Shown in pieces: positions 34,182-41,533 of a DNA stretch of 64,000 bases. Made by a program: the position numbers and the translations under genes. The notes beneath the pieces are model-generated. The model had not been told where the DNA came from. It worked only from the letters and a program-made list of their open reading frames with translations, and made no database searches. Each line of letters opens with the position of its first letter. Position 1 is the stretch's first letter. Source of the stretch: Glycomyces xiaoerkulensis (GTDB lineage Bacteria > Actinomycetota > Actinomycetes > Mycobacteriales > Micromonosporaceae); contig NZ_PGGV01000014.1 of the NCBI RefSeq assembly GCF_002798405.1, forward strand, positions 93,977 to 157,976. Direction: 5' to 3'.

Positions 34182-35075
34182 ATGACCGCAGCGACCCGCG
34201 TCCGCGTCCGTCCCCGCCCGCCCCGGGTCACCGCCGGCGTCCGGACCGCCGGAACCCAGGCGTTCCTCTGGGTACTCACCGTCGCGTTCCTGGCGCCGGT
34301 CGTCTGGGCCGTGGTGTCGGCGTTCAAACCCGCCACCGCGATCGTCTCCGACCCGCTCGGGCTCGACATCGGCACCCTCACCTGGGACAACTTCAAGCTG
34401 ATGTTCGCCGACGTGCCGATCGGGCAAGGCTTCGTCAACACCGCGATCGTCCTGGCGGCCAAGGGCTCGATCACCCTGTTCTGCGCCCCGCTCGCCGGGT
34501 ACGCATTCGCGAAGTACCGGTTCCCCGGCAGGAACCTGCTCTTCGGCACCGTCCTGATCACCCTGATGCTGCCGGTCATCGTGCTCATCATCCCGCTGCT
34601 GCTGGAGATGAAGGAGCTCGGCTGGGTCAACACCTACCAGGCGCTCATCCTGCCCGGCGCCGTGGACGCGTTCGCGATCTTCTGGATGCGCCAGGTCATC
34701 GCCGAGATCCCCGACGAGCTCCTCGACGCCGCCCGCATCGACGGCTGCGGGGAATTCGGGATCTTCACCCGGATCGTCCTGCCGGTCATCAAGCCCGCCA
34801 TGGCGGGCCTCGCGGTGCTCACGGTCATGAACATCTACAACGACTTCGTCTGGCCGGTCGTGGTCGCCAGCTCCGAACGCATGGCCACGCTCCAGGTGGT
34901 CCTGTCGACCCTCGCCCAGAACATCACCGGGAACCGGATCGGCGCCGACTACGCGACCGTGACCGGTGAACTCCTGGCCGCCGTCTCGGTGGCGATGATC
35001 CCGCTGCTGATCATCTTCGTGTTCCTCCAGAAGCACTTCATCAACGGCATCCTCGCCGGAAGCATGAAGGGCTGA
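34182..35075 (+). CDS. Carbohydrate ABC transporter permease, MalG type (region II)
   Basis: 297 residues, six helices after an Arg/Pro-rich cytoplasmic N-terminus (TRVRVRPRPPRVTAG). The EAA loop is LDAARIDGCGEFGIFTRIVLPVI. The closing segment QKHFINGILAGSMKG is the standard MalG-family C-terminus. The next gene, encoding GH2, starts 7 bases after its stop, so transport and hydrolysis are co-expressed. Confidence 0.93.
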   Translation: MTAATRVRVRPRPPRVTAGVRTAGTQAFLWVLTVAFLAPVVWAVVSAFKPATAIVSDPLGLDIGTLTWDNFKLMFADVPIGQGFVNTAIVLAAKGSITLFCAPLAGYAFAKYRFPGRNLLFGTVLITLMLPVIVLIIPLLLEMKELGWVNTYQALILPGAVDAFAIFWMRQVIAEIPDELLDAARIDGCGEFGIFTRIVLPVIKPAMAGLAVLTVMNIYNDFVWPVVVASSERMATLQVVLSTLAQNITGNRIGADYATVTGELLAAVSVAMIPLLIIFVFLQKHFINGILAGSMKG

Positions 35076-35081
35076 ACCACC

Positions 35082-37148
35082 ATGCGAAAGGTTCCTCACG
35101 TGACCGCACTGCCTCATCCCGACTACCCCCGTCCCGACCGGGACCGGTCCGACGCCTGGATCCCGCTCGACGGGCCCTGGGACTTCGAGAGCGCCGACGG
35201 GAGCGCCACGATCACGGTCCCCTTCGCCTGGGAGACCGCGGCCTCCGGGGTGGGGCGCACTTGGCTGGAACGGGCGACCTACCGCCGCTCGGCGACCGCA
35301 CCGCCCGAATGGGGCGGTGCGCGGACGTTCCTGTGCTTCGGCGCGGTCCACCACCACGCCCGCGTCCTGGTCGACGGCAGGCCGATCGGCGAGCACACCG
35401 GCGGGCACACCTCGTTCGAGTTCGACGTCACCGACGCCCTCCCGCCCGGATCGACCGCCGAGATCCGGGTGGAAGTCGCGGCCCCGTCCGACAAGCGCGA
35501 GATCGCCCACGGCAAACAGCGGTCGATCCCCCGCGACGACTACGACGGCGTGGCCTTCACCCCGACCTCGGGCATCTGGCAATCGGTATGGCTCGAGGCG
35601 CGCGGCAGGACCCACGTGACCGAGATCCACCTCGACGGCGAGTCGCTGACCGGATTCGACGTCTCCGGCCGCCTGGCCGGGGACGCGCCGGCCGGCGCCG
35701 CGGTCCGCCTCCGGGTCCGGGGAACCGGCGAGGCGGTCGAACTGGCCGCCGACGCCGCGGGCCGCTTCGCGGGCCGCCTCGGCCTGGAGGCCCCGCGCCC
35801 CTGGTCGCCGGCCGACCCCCACCTCTACCGCGTCGACGTCGCCGTCGCGGCCGAAGGCGCGCGACCCGACCGGCTCACCGTCACCGGCGGTCTCCGCTCG
35901 ATCGAGACCGACGGCGAGCACCTGCGCCTCAACGGCGAGCGGCTCTACGTCCGCGGCGTCCTCGACCAGGGCTACTGGCCCCGGTCCGGTCTCACCGCGC
36001 CCGACCACGACCGGCTGGTGGCCGACCTCGAACTCGCGCGGGATCTGGGCTACAACCTGGTGCGCAAGCACCTCAAACTCGAGGACCCGCGCTGGCTGCA
36101 CCGGGCCGACACGCTCGGGATGCTCGTCTGGGCCGAGCCGCCGGCCCCGAGCCGCTACACCGAGCGGTCGGCGGCGGCGTTCACCGCCCAGCTCGCGCCG
36201 ATGGTGGAGCGCGACCGGAACCACCCGTCGATCGTCGTCTGGGGTCTGTACAACGAGGAATGGGGGCTCGACTGGGACATCCCCGGCAGCCCCGAGCGCG
36301 CCGGGGCCGCGGCCGCCGCCTACGACGCGCTGCGCGCGCTCGACCGGAGCCGCCCCGTCGTCGAGAACTCCGGCTGGGCGCACGTCAAGAGCGACCTGGT
36401 CGACTGGCACTACTACGACGAGGACCCGCGCACCTGGGCCGACACCCTCGCCTCGCTCGCCTCCGGGGACCGGGAGGACTTCCCGGTCAAGCTCGGCCCC
36501 GACTTCGTGGTCGACAAGTCGTTCTACGGCTCGGACGACTTCCCGCGCACCGGCGTACCGATCCTCAACAGCGAGTACGGCGCCGGGTTCACCAGCCTGG
36601 AGCGCGGCTGGCACCTGCGCTGGCAGACCCAGGAGATCCGGCGGCACGACCGGTTCAACGGGTACGTCTACACCGAACTGGCCGACGTCGAGCACGAGAT
36701 GGCCGGCCTGGTAGACGCCGAGCGCCGGCCCAAGGACATCGCCGGCCTGGATCCGAGCGACGTCAACGGCGAGACGGTCCTCGTGGTGAACCTGGTTCCG
36801 GCCGCCGCCGGCGCCGACATCCCGGTGCCGGCCGAGCCGTTCACCCTCGAGGCGCACGTGTCCCACCACGGGGCGGCGCTGCTCTCCGGGCGTGTGGTCG
36901 CGGCCTGGGTGCCCGGCGGCACCCCGTCCCGCCTCGCCGAGGTGCGCGCCGATCACGTCAGCGCGCCGTTCAAGGCCGAGCCGTTCGTGCTGTCGGAGGC
37001 CGTCGGCGTCAGGGTCGCGGCCCCGCAGGGGCCGGCCAGGCTCATGCTCTGGGCGCTCGACGAACATGACGCCGTCCGCGCCCGCACGTTCGTCGACGCC
37101 GCGCCGATCGAGGAGCCGAACCGGCGCGGAGCCCGCCGCGAGGCCTGA
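35082..37148 (+). CDS. GH2-family glycoside hydrolase
   Basis: 688 residues with no signal peptide, so it is an intracellular enzyme. It has the GH2 order: N-terminal jelly-roll sugar-binding domain (WIPLDGPWDFES.. to about 180), immunoglobulin-like domain, then TIM barrel from about 290 (LNGERLYVRGVLDQGYWP). The acid/base is E392 in GLYNEEWG and the nucleophile is E498 in LNSEYGAG. It is shorter than LacZ-type galactosidases and closer to the short GH2 group that includes glucuronidase, mannosidase and arabinosidase relatives, so the sugar is not assigned. The barrel lacks an obvious glucuronidase signature. Last gene of the importer operon. Confidence 0.9.
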   Translation: MRKVPHVTALPHPDYPRPDRDRSDAWIPLDGPWDFESADGSATITVPFAWETAASGVGRTWLERATYRRSATAPPEWGGARTFLCFGAVHHHARVLVDGRPIGEHTGGHTSFEFDVTDALPPGSTAEIRVEVAAPSDKREIAHGKQRSIPRDDYDGVAFTPTSGIWQSVWLEARGRTHVTEIHLDGESLTGFDVSGRLAGDAPAGAAVRLRVRGTGEAVELAADAAGRFAGRLGLEAPRPWSPADPHLYRVDVAVAAEGARPDRLTVTGGLRSIETDGEHLRLNGERLYVRGVLDQGYWPRSGLTAPDHDRLVADLELARDLGYNLVRKHLKLEDPRWLHRADTLGMLVWAEPPAPSRYTERSAAAFTAQLAPMVERDRNHPSIVVWGLYNEEWGLDWDIPGSPERAGAAAAAYDALRALDRSRPVVENSGWAHVKSDLVDWHYYDEDPRTWADTLASLASGDREDFPVKLGPDFVVDKSFYGSDDFPRTGVPILNSEYGAGFTSLERGWHLRWQTQEIRRHDRFNGYVYTELADVEHEMAGLVDAERRPKDIAGLDPSDVNGETVLVVNLVPAAAGADIPVPAEPFTLEAHVSHHGAALLSGRVVAAWVPGGTPSRLAEVRADHVSAPFKAEPFVLSEAVGVRVAAPQGPARLMLWALDEHDAVRARTFVDAAPIEEPNRRGARREA

Positions 37149-37169
37149 CCGCGGGCCGGGGCGGCACTG

Positions 37170-38369
37170 TCAGCCGTTGACGGCGGTGACCATCCGGACG
37201 TAGTCGCCGAAGGCCCGCTGGATCCGGTCCTCGGTCAGCCCGTAGGCGCCGATGCAGTACTCGTGCTTGCGGTCGCGCACGGGTCTGCCCACGGCGCGAT
37301 CGAGGTGTTCGGCGTCGGCGTCGGTCCAGGCGGTGCCGAGCCGCTCGTACAGTTCGGGGACGTAGCGCTCGGGGGCCGAGGCCAGCCGGTGGTAGGGCAC
37401 GTCGATGACCGCGTCCCGGTGGCGTTGCCGGAACCCGCGCCCGCGTTCGACGGTCTCGGCCATCAGATCCAAGGCGAACCCGCCGAGTTCGTCCCGGTCG
37501 ACCCGGCGCACGAACAGGCTCTGGGCCAGGTCGGCCAGGGAGCACAGTGAACCCATCACCGTGGACGGATCCCGGTGGGTCCACACGAACGTCGCGTCGG
37601 GGAAGACCTCGCGGATGGTGTCCATGTGGGCGAGGTCGAGCGGGTACTTCAGCACCCAGCGCCCGGCGAGGCGGCCGTACTGGAGGACCTGGAGGGCCTC
37701 CTTGAGGAAGCGGTAGTCCTCGACCGGGTCGCGTTCGTCCAACCAGGCGCGGTAGCGCGGCATCGGGGCGTGGAACAGCAGGTGGTAGGCCCCTTGCGGC
37801 AGCAGGAACATGCTCTCTTCGGGCTTCTCGGCGTCGACCGGGTGGATGAAGTCGAAGTCCGGGGCGAAGCGGGTGGTGTTGAACTGGCGCCGGACGGCCT
37901 TGATGCGCCGCTGCTCGACCTCGGTGCCGCGCCGCAGGTCGGTGTGCATCATCTCCCACAGCTTCGGCCCGCGGTGGTGGGGCGAGACGGCCAGGATGTT
38001 GTGGGCCAGGGTGGTCGCGGTGCGCGGGAGTCCGACGACGAAGATCGGGCGCCGGATCGCCTCGGCGCCGATCTCGGGGTTCTGGCGGTGCAGGTTCCGG
38101 ATCCGCAGCCGGTTGACCAGCCGCTGCTTGGCGTCCATGGTGGTCGTCATCCAGCCGATCGGGGTGAGGCCGGGAACCTCGGCGACGCAGTTGATCAAGA
38201 AGCGGAAATCCTCGATCCAGGACCGGTCCTCGTCGCCGACCCGGAGGCCCGCGGTGCGCTCGGCCGCGGCGATCGCCTTGTCCCAGGCGGCGTCGGGGTC
38301 GGCGCGGGAGCGCAGGGCGGGCGAGAGGGCGAGGTTGTACAGCTTCAAGACGGGGGTGGTCCGACCCAT
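37170..38369 (-). CDS. PAPS-dependent sulfotransferase family protein
   Basis: 399 residues. The 5'-phosphosulfate-binding loop is VGLPRTATTLAHNIL (112-126) and the 3'-phosphate motif is THRDPSTVMGSLCSL. The C-terminal RKHEYCIGAYGLTEDRI segment matches actinomycete sulfotransferase-family proteins. It should transfer sulfate from 3'-phosphoadenylyl sulfate to an alcohol or sugar; the acceptor is unknown. It is convergent with the GH2 gene and probably independent. It has its own promoter region before 38370-38502, where no clear box is visible. Confidence 0.88.
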   Translation of the reverse strand: MGRTTPVLKLYNLALSPALRSRADPDAAWDKAIAAAERTAGLRVGDEDRSWIEDFRFLINCVAEVPGLTPIGWMTTTMDAKQRLVNRLRIRNLHRQNPEIGAEAIRRPIFVVGLPRTATTLAHNILAVSPHHRGPKLWEMMHTDLRRGTEVEQRRIKAVRRQFNTTRFAPDFDFIHPVDAEKPEESMFLLPQGAYHLLFHAPMPRYRAWLDERDPVEDYRFLKEALQVLQYGRLAGRWVLKYPLDLAHMDTIREVFPDATFVWTHRDPSTVMGSLCSLADLAQSLFVRRVDRDELGGFALDLMAETVERGRGFRQRHRDAVIDVPYHRLASAPERYVPELYERLGTAWTDADAEHLDRAVGRPVRDRKHEYCIGAYGLTEDRIQRAFGDYVRMVTAVNG

Positions 38370-38502
38370 GGCGTCCTCTCGGATGTGAAGGGCTTCACAG
38401 GGGATGGTACGGAATCTCGCGGCACCGGCCCCGGCCGGGAGCGCGGCTGCCGAAGCATGCCAAGGGTTCCGGCCGCTCGGTCCCGACCGGATCGGGCGGC
38501 GG

Positions 38503-38991
38503 TCAGCGCTCGGTCATGATCTGCGGGGCGTTCACTTTCAACTGGGCGTCGGCCCATCGAAGCTGCCGGAGGGTGTCGGGGCGGCATCGCTCCGCCAGCG
38601 CCAGCAGGTCCCGGTCCCCGAGCGCCTGCGCGGCCTGGGCGATGACCTCCCAGTCCAGCGACACCCCGGCGGCCGCGCGGTGGAGTCGGCGCAGGTCCCA
38701 CAGCACCAGCATGCCGGGGTCGCCGAGGCGCCCGAGCGATTCGGCGGCGCGCTGCCCGACCGCGGTCAGGATCGTGTCGTCGTCCGGTGGTTCGGGGTCG
38801 AGGCGCAGGCCGTGGTCGCGGCCGGTCTCGGCGAGGTCGCGCGCGTGCCGCTGCGACCAGCGGGCGAGGTCGCGGCCGACGTAGAACAGCTCGTGGTCGG
38901 CCCGGTACCGGTCGGAGACGGCGATGAACTCTTCGGCCAGCTCGTTCTCCGCTCGGTGCAGCTCCTCGATCGCCGTGGCCACGCGCTTCAT
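38503..38991 (-). CDS. Small helical (ferritin-like?) partner of the molybdopterin oxidoreductase
   Basis: 162 residues, almost entirely helical. Helix 1 reads IEELHRAENELAEEFIAVSDRY, helix 2 ELFYVGRDLARWSQRHARDLAETG, and two more helices follow. E and H residues are spaced as in four-helix ferritin-like bundles, but a di-iron site cannot be proven. Its ATG overlaps the stop of the molybdopterin oxidoreductase (ATGA), so the two are made together. It could be a chaperone, electron donor or regulator for the enzyme. I infer a functional pair only from coupling. Confidence 0.7.
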   Translation of the reverse strand: MKRVATAIEELHRAENELAEEFIAVSDRYRADHELFYVGRDLARWSQRHARDLAETGRDHGLRLDPEPPDDDTILTAVGQRAAESLGRLGDPGMLVLWDLRRLHRAAAGVSLDWEVIAQAAQALGDRDLLALAERCRPDTLRQLRWADAQLKVNAPQIMTER

Positions 38992-41456
38992 CGGGCGCCT
39001 CCGCGGGCATCGGTGGCGTCGTCGTCCGCCATGGCCGCGCCGCCGCCCCGGGTGCCGGGCACCCCGCCGGCGACCGGCTCGGAGGCGGTGGTGGTGGGCG
39101 CCGGCGAGGGCCTGCCGCCGCCGGTGGCGACCCGTTCGAGTCGCGCGGCGGCGGTCTTGTACAGCGGTTGCTTCGAGGCCGGGTCCCACTCGGTGACCGT
39201 CAGCTCGTTCGCGGCGCGCTCGCGTCCGCCCGCCGAGGCGTCTCCGCTCGGCGCGTCCCAGTAGCCGTAGTGGAAGGGCAGGAACACCACCCCGGGCCGG
39301 ATGCCGCTGATCCGCAGGCGGGCCTCGACGCGTCCCCGCGGCGTGGTAACCCGCAGCAGGTCGCCCTCGCTCCAGCCTTCGCGGTCGGCGTCGGCCGCGG
39401 CCATCTCGACCCACACCTCGGGTGCGGCGTCCTGGAGTTGCGGCGCGCGGCCGGTCTTGGTGCGGGTGTGGAAGTGGTAGAGGGTGCGTCCGGTCGTCAG
39501 CGTGAACGGGAATTCGGCGTCGGGCGCCTGGTGCGGCGGGGAGTACGCGGCCGCCTTGATGACCGCCTTGCCGTCGGGGTTCATCGACCGGTACTCGTCG
39601 GGCTCCAGCGGGGCCCCGGTCACCAGGTCGCGGCCGTAGCTCTCGCAGTCCTGCGGGCGGCTCCAGAACCGCCCGCCGGTGTACAGGCGTTCGGTGCCGT
39701 CGGGGTGCTCGTGGTCGCACGGCCACTGCGTGCCGCCCTGCTCGCGCAGGCGCGCGTACGACAGGCCCGTGTAGTCGCACGGGCGTCCGGCCGAGCACTC
39801 CTTCCACGCCTCGAACGCCCCTTCGGGGTCGTCCCATTTGATCAGCGGCCAGCCGTCCTGGTCGCGCAGGTCCAGGCGCCGGGCGTAGTCGAGGAAGATG
39901 TCCAGGTCCGGGCGGGCCCGGCCGGGCGGGTCCACCGCCCGCTCCGACAGGTGGACGGTTCGGTCGGTGTTGGTGAAGGTGCCGGTCTTCTCGCCCCAGG
40001 TCGCGGCCGGCAGCACCACGTCGGCCAGCAGGGCGGTCTCGGACGGGAAGATGTCCTGCACCACCAGGAACAGCCGCTCCTGGGTGAGGATGTCGCGGAC
40101 CCGGGCCAGCTCGGGCAGCGACACCGCCGGATTGGTGCCGCTGACGTACAGGAGGCGGACCGAGCCCTCCTCGGCGTACCGCATGATCTTCATCAGGTGC
40201 GTGGGGGCGCTGTAGTGCGGTATCCGCATCGGATCGACGTTCCAGACCCGCGCCAGGTCGGCCACGTGGTCCCCGTTGGCCCAGTTGCGGAAGCCCGGCA
40301 GGTCGCCGTCGGCGCCGCACTCGCGGGTGTTCTGGGCCGTGGGCTGGCCGTTCATCTGCAGGATCCCGCGGCCGGGCGCACCGAGCATGCCGCGGATCAG
40401 GTGGACGTTGTTGACCTGGACGGCGGCGGCCGTCGCCTGGTGAGACTGGTAGAAGCCCTGCAGCACCGTGGAGAGCAGGCGTTCGGCGTCCCCGATGAGG
40501 CGGGCCGCCTCGCGGATGCGGTCGGCCGGAACCTCGCAGACGCCGGCGGCGGTCTCGGGGCCGCAGTCGGCGACCCGCTCGGCGAGCTCGCCGAAGCCGA
40601 CGGTGTGCTCGTCGATGTAGGCGCGGTCGATCCGGTCGGCCGCGATCAGCTCGTGCAGCAGCGCGTTCATCAGCATCAGGTTGGTGCCCGGCCGCGGGGC
40701 CAGGTGCACGTCCGCGGCGGCGGCGACCGGCGTCCGCCGGGGGTCGACGCACACCAGGCGGGGCGGCGAGGGGCCGGCCAGGCGGTCCAGGACCCGGCTC
40801 CACAGCACCGACTGGGTCTCGGCCATGTTGTGGCCGTACAGCGCGATGACGTCGGCGTGGTCGACGTCGGTGTAGGAGCCCGGTTGGCCGTCGCAGGCGA
40901 ACGTCTCCTTGAGCGCGGCGGCCGCGGTCGCGGTGCACAGCCGGGTGTTGCCATCCATGTGATTGGTGCCGATGCCGCCGCGGCCGAGGACCGCGAGCGT
41001 GTAGTACTCCTCCAGGAACAGTTGCCCGCTGGTGTAGAAGCCGATCGAGCTCGGACCCCGGTCCCGGAGCAGCTCCCTGGTGCGACCGGCCACCGCCTCC
41101 ATGGCGGTGTCCCAGTCGGTCTCCACCAGCCGCCCGCCGCGCCGGATCAGCGGCCGGGTGAGCCTGTCGGCGGAGTGGTTGGCCTGCCAGCCGAACAGGT
41201 CCTTCGGGCCGAGCCGGCCGCGGTTCACCCGGTCGGTGGCGCGGCCGCGCACTCCGACGATGCGGCCGTCCCTGACGGCGATGTCGAGCCCGTCCCCGTT
41301 CGAATGCAGGACCGACGCCGACCGCACCCATCGGTCCACCTCGGATTCGGCCGCACCGCCCTCCAGGTACGAGTCCACCCGGACGGGCCATGGTTCCCCG
41401 GCGCCATACGGGGTACGCGGCCCCCACGGCTCGGCGATGCGGTCGCGGCTGCTCAT
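38988..41456 (-). CDS. Molybdopterin oxidoreductase lacking the N-terminal FeS cysteine motif
   Basis: 822 residues. It covers the full bis-MGD molybdoenzyme fold: a DWDTAMEAVAGRTRELL opening, FYTSGQLFLEEYYTLAVL, IGTNHMDGNTRLCTATAAAAL, ADVIALYGHNMAETQ, GTNLMLMNALLHELI and a DMSO-reductase-type C-terminal beta-barrel (WSEGDLLRVTTPRGRVEA.. FHYGYWDAP). Where nitrate reductases and formate dehydrogenases have CxxCxxxC, the sequence reads SVLHSNGDG, and the fourth Cys position reads GRLGPKD. The 4Fe-4S cluster is therefore probably absent. The Mo ligand and substrate are not assignable by eye. ATG 41456 is preferred over a TTG at 41489. Confidence 0.85.
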   Translation of the reverse strand: MSSRDRIAEPWGPRTPYGAGEPWPVRVDSYLEGGAAESEVDRWVRSASVLHSNGDGLDIAVRDGRIVGVRGRATDRVNRGRLGPKDLFGWQANHSADRLTRPLIRRGGRLVETDWDTAMEAVAGRTRELLRDRGPSSIGFYTSGQLFLEEYYTLAVLGRGGIGTNHMDGNTRLCTATAAAALKETFACDGQPGSYTDVDHADVIALYGHNMAETQSVLWSRVLDRLAGPSPPRLVCVDPRRTPVAAAADVHLAPRPGTNLMLMNALLHELIAADRIDRAYIDEHTVGFGELAERVADCGPETAAGVCEVPADRIREAARLIGDAERLLSTVLQGFYQSHQATAAAVQVNNVHLIRGMLGAPGRGILQMNGQPTAQNTRECGADGDLPGFRNWANGDHVADLARVWNVDPMRIPHYSAPTHLMKIMRYAEEGSVRLLYVSGTNPAVSLPELARVRDILTQERLFLVVQDIFPSETALLADVVLPAATWGEKTGTFTNTDRTVHLSERAVDPPGRARPDLDIFLDYARRLDLRDQDGWPLIKWDDPEGAFEAWKECSAGRPCDYTGLSYARLREQGGTQWPCDHEHPDGTERLYTGGRFWSRPQDCESYGRDLVTGAPLEPDEYRSMNPDGKAVIKAAAYSPPHQAPDAEFPFTLTTGRTLYHFHTRTKTGRAPQLQDAAPEVWVEMAAADADREGWSEGDLLRVTTPRGRVEARLRISGIRPGVVFLPFHYGYWDAPSGDASAGGRERAANELTVTEWDPASKQPLYKTAAARLERVATGGGRPSPAPTTTASEPVAGGVPGTRGGGAAMADDDATDARGGAR

Positions 41457-41533
41457 GGCGGTCCACGTACCCGCACGCCGAAGGCTCAAACGCTTCCGCA
41501 GGTGACGACGGTCGGAGGGGGTGACCGATCGCC

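Noticed and set aside
33132..37067. 1311-codon minus-strand frame opposite the ABC operon and GH2 gene
   Set aside because: Made of low-complexity Asp/Glu/Gly/Arg runs with no motif; the plus-strand genes have complete domains.
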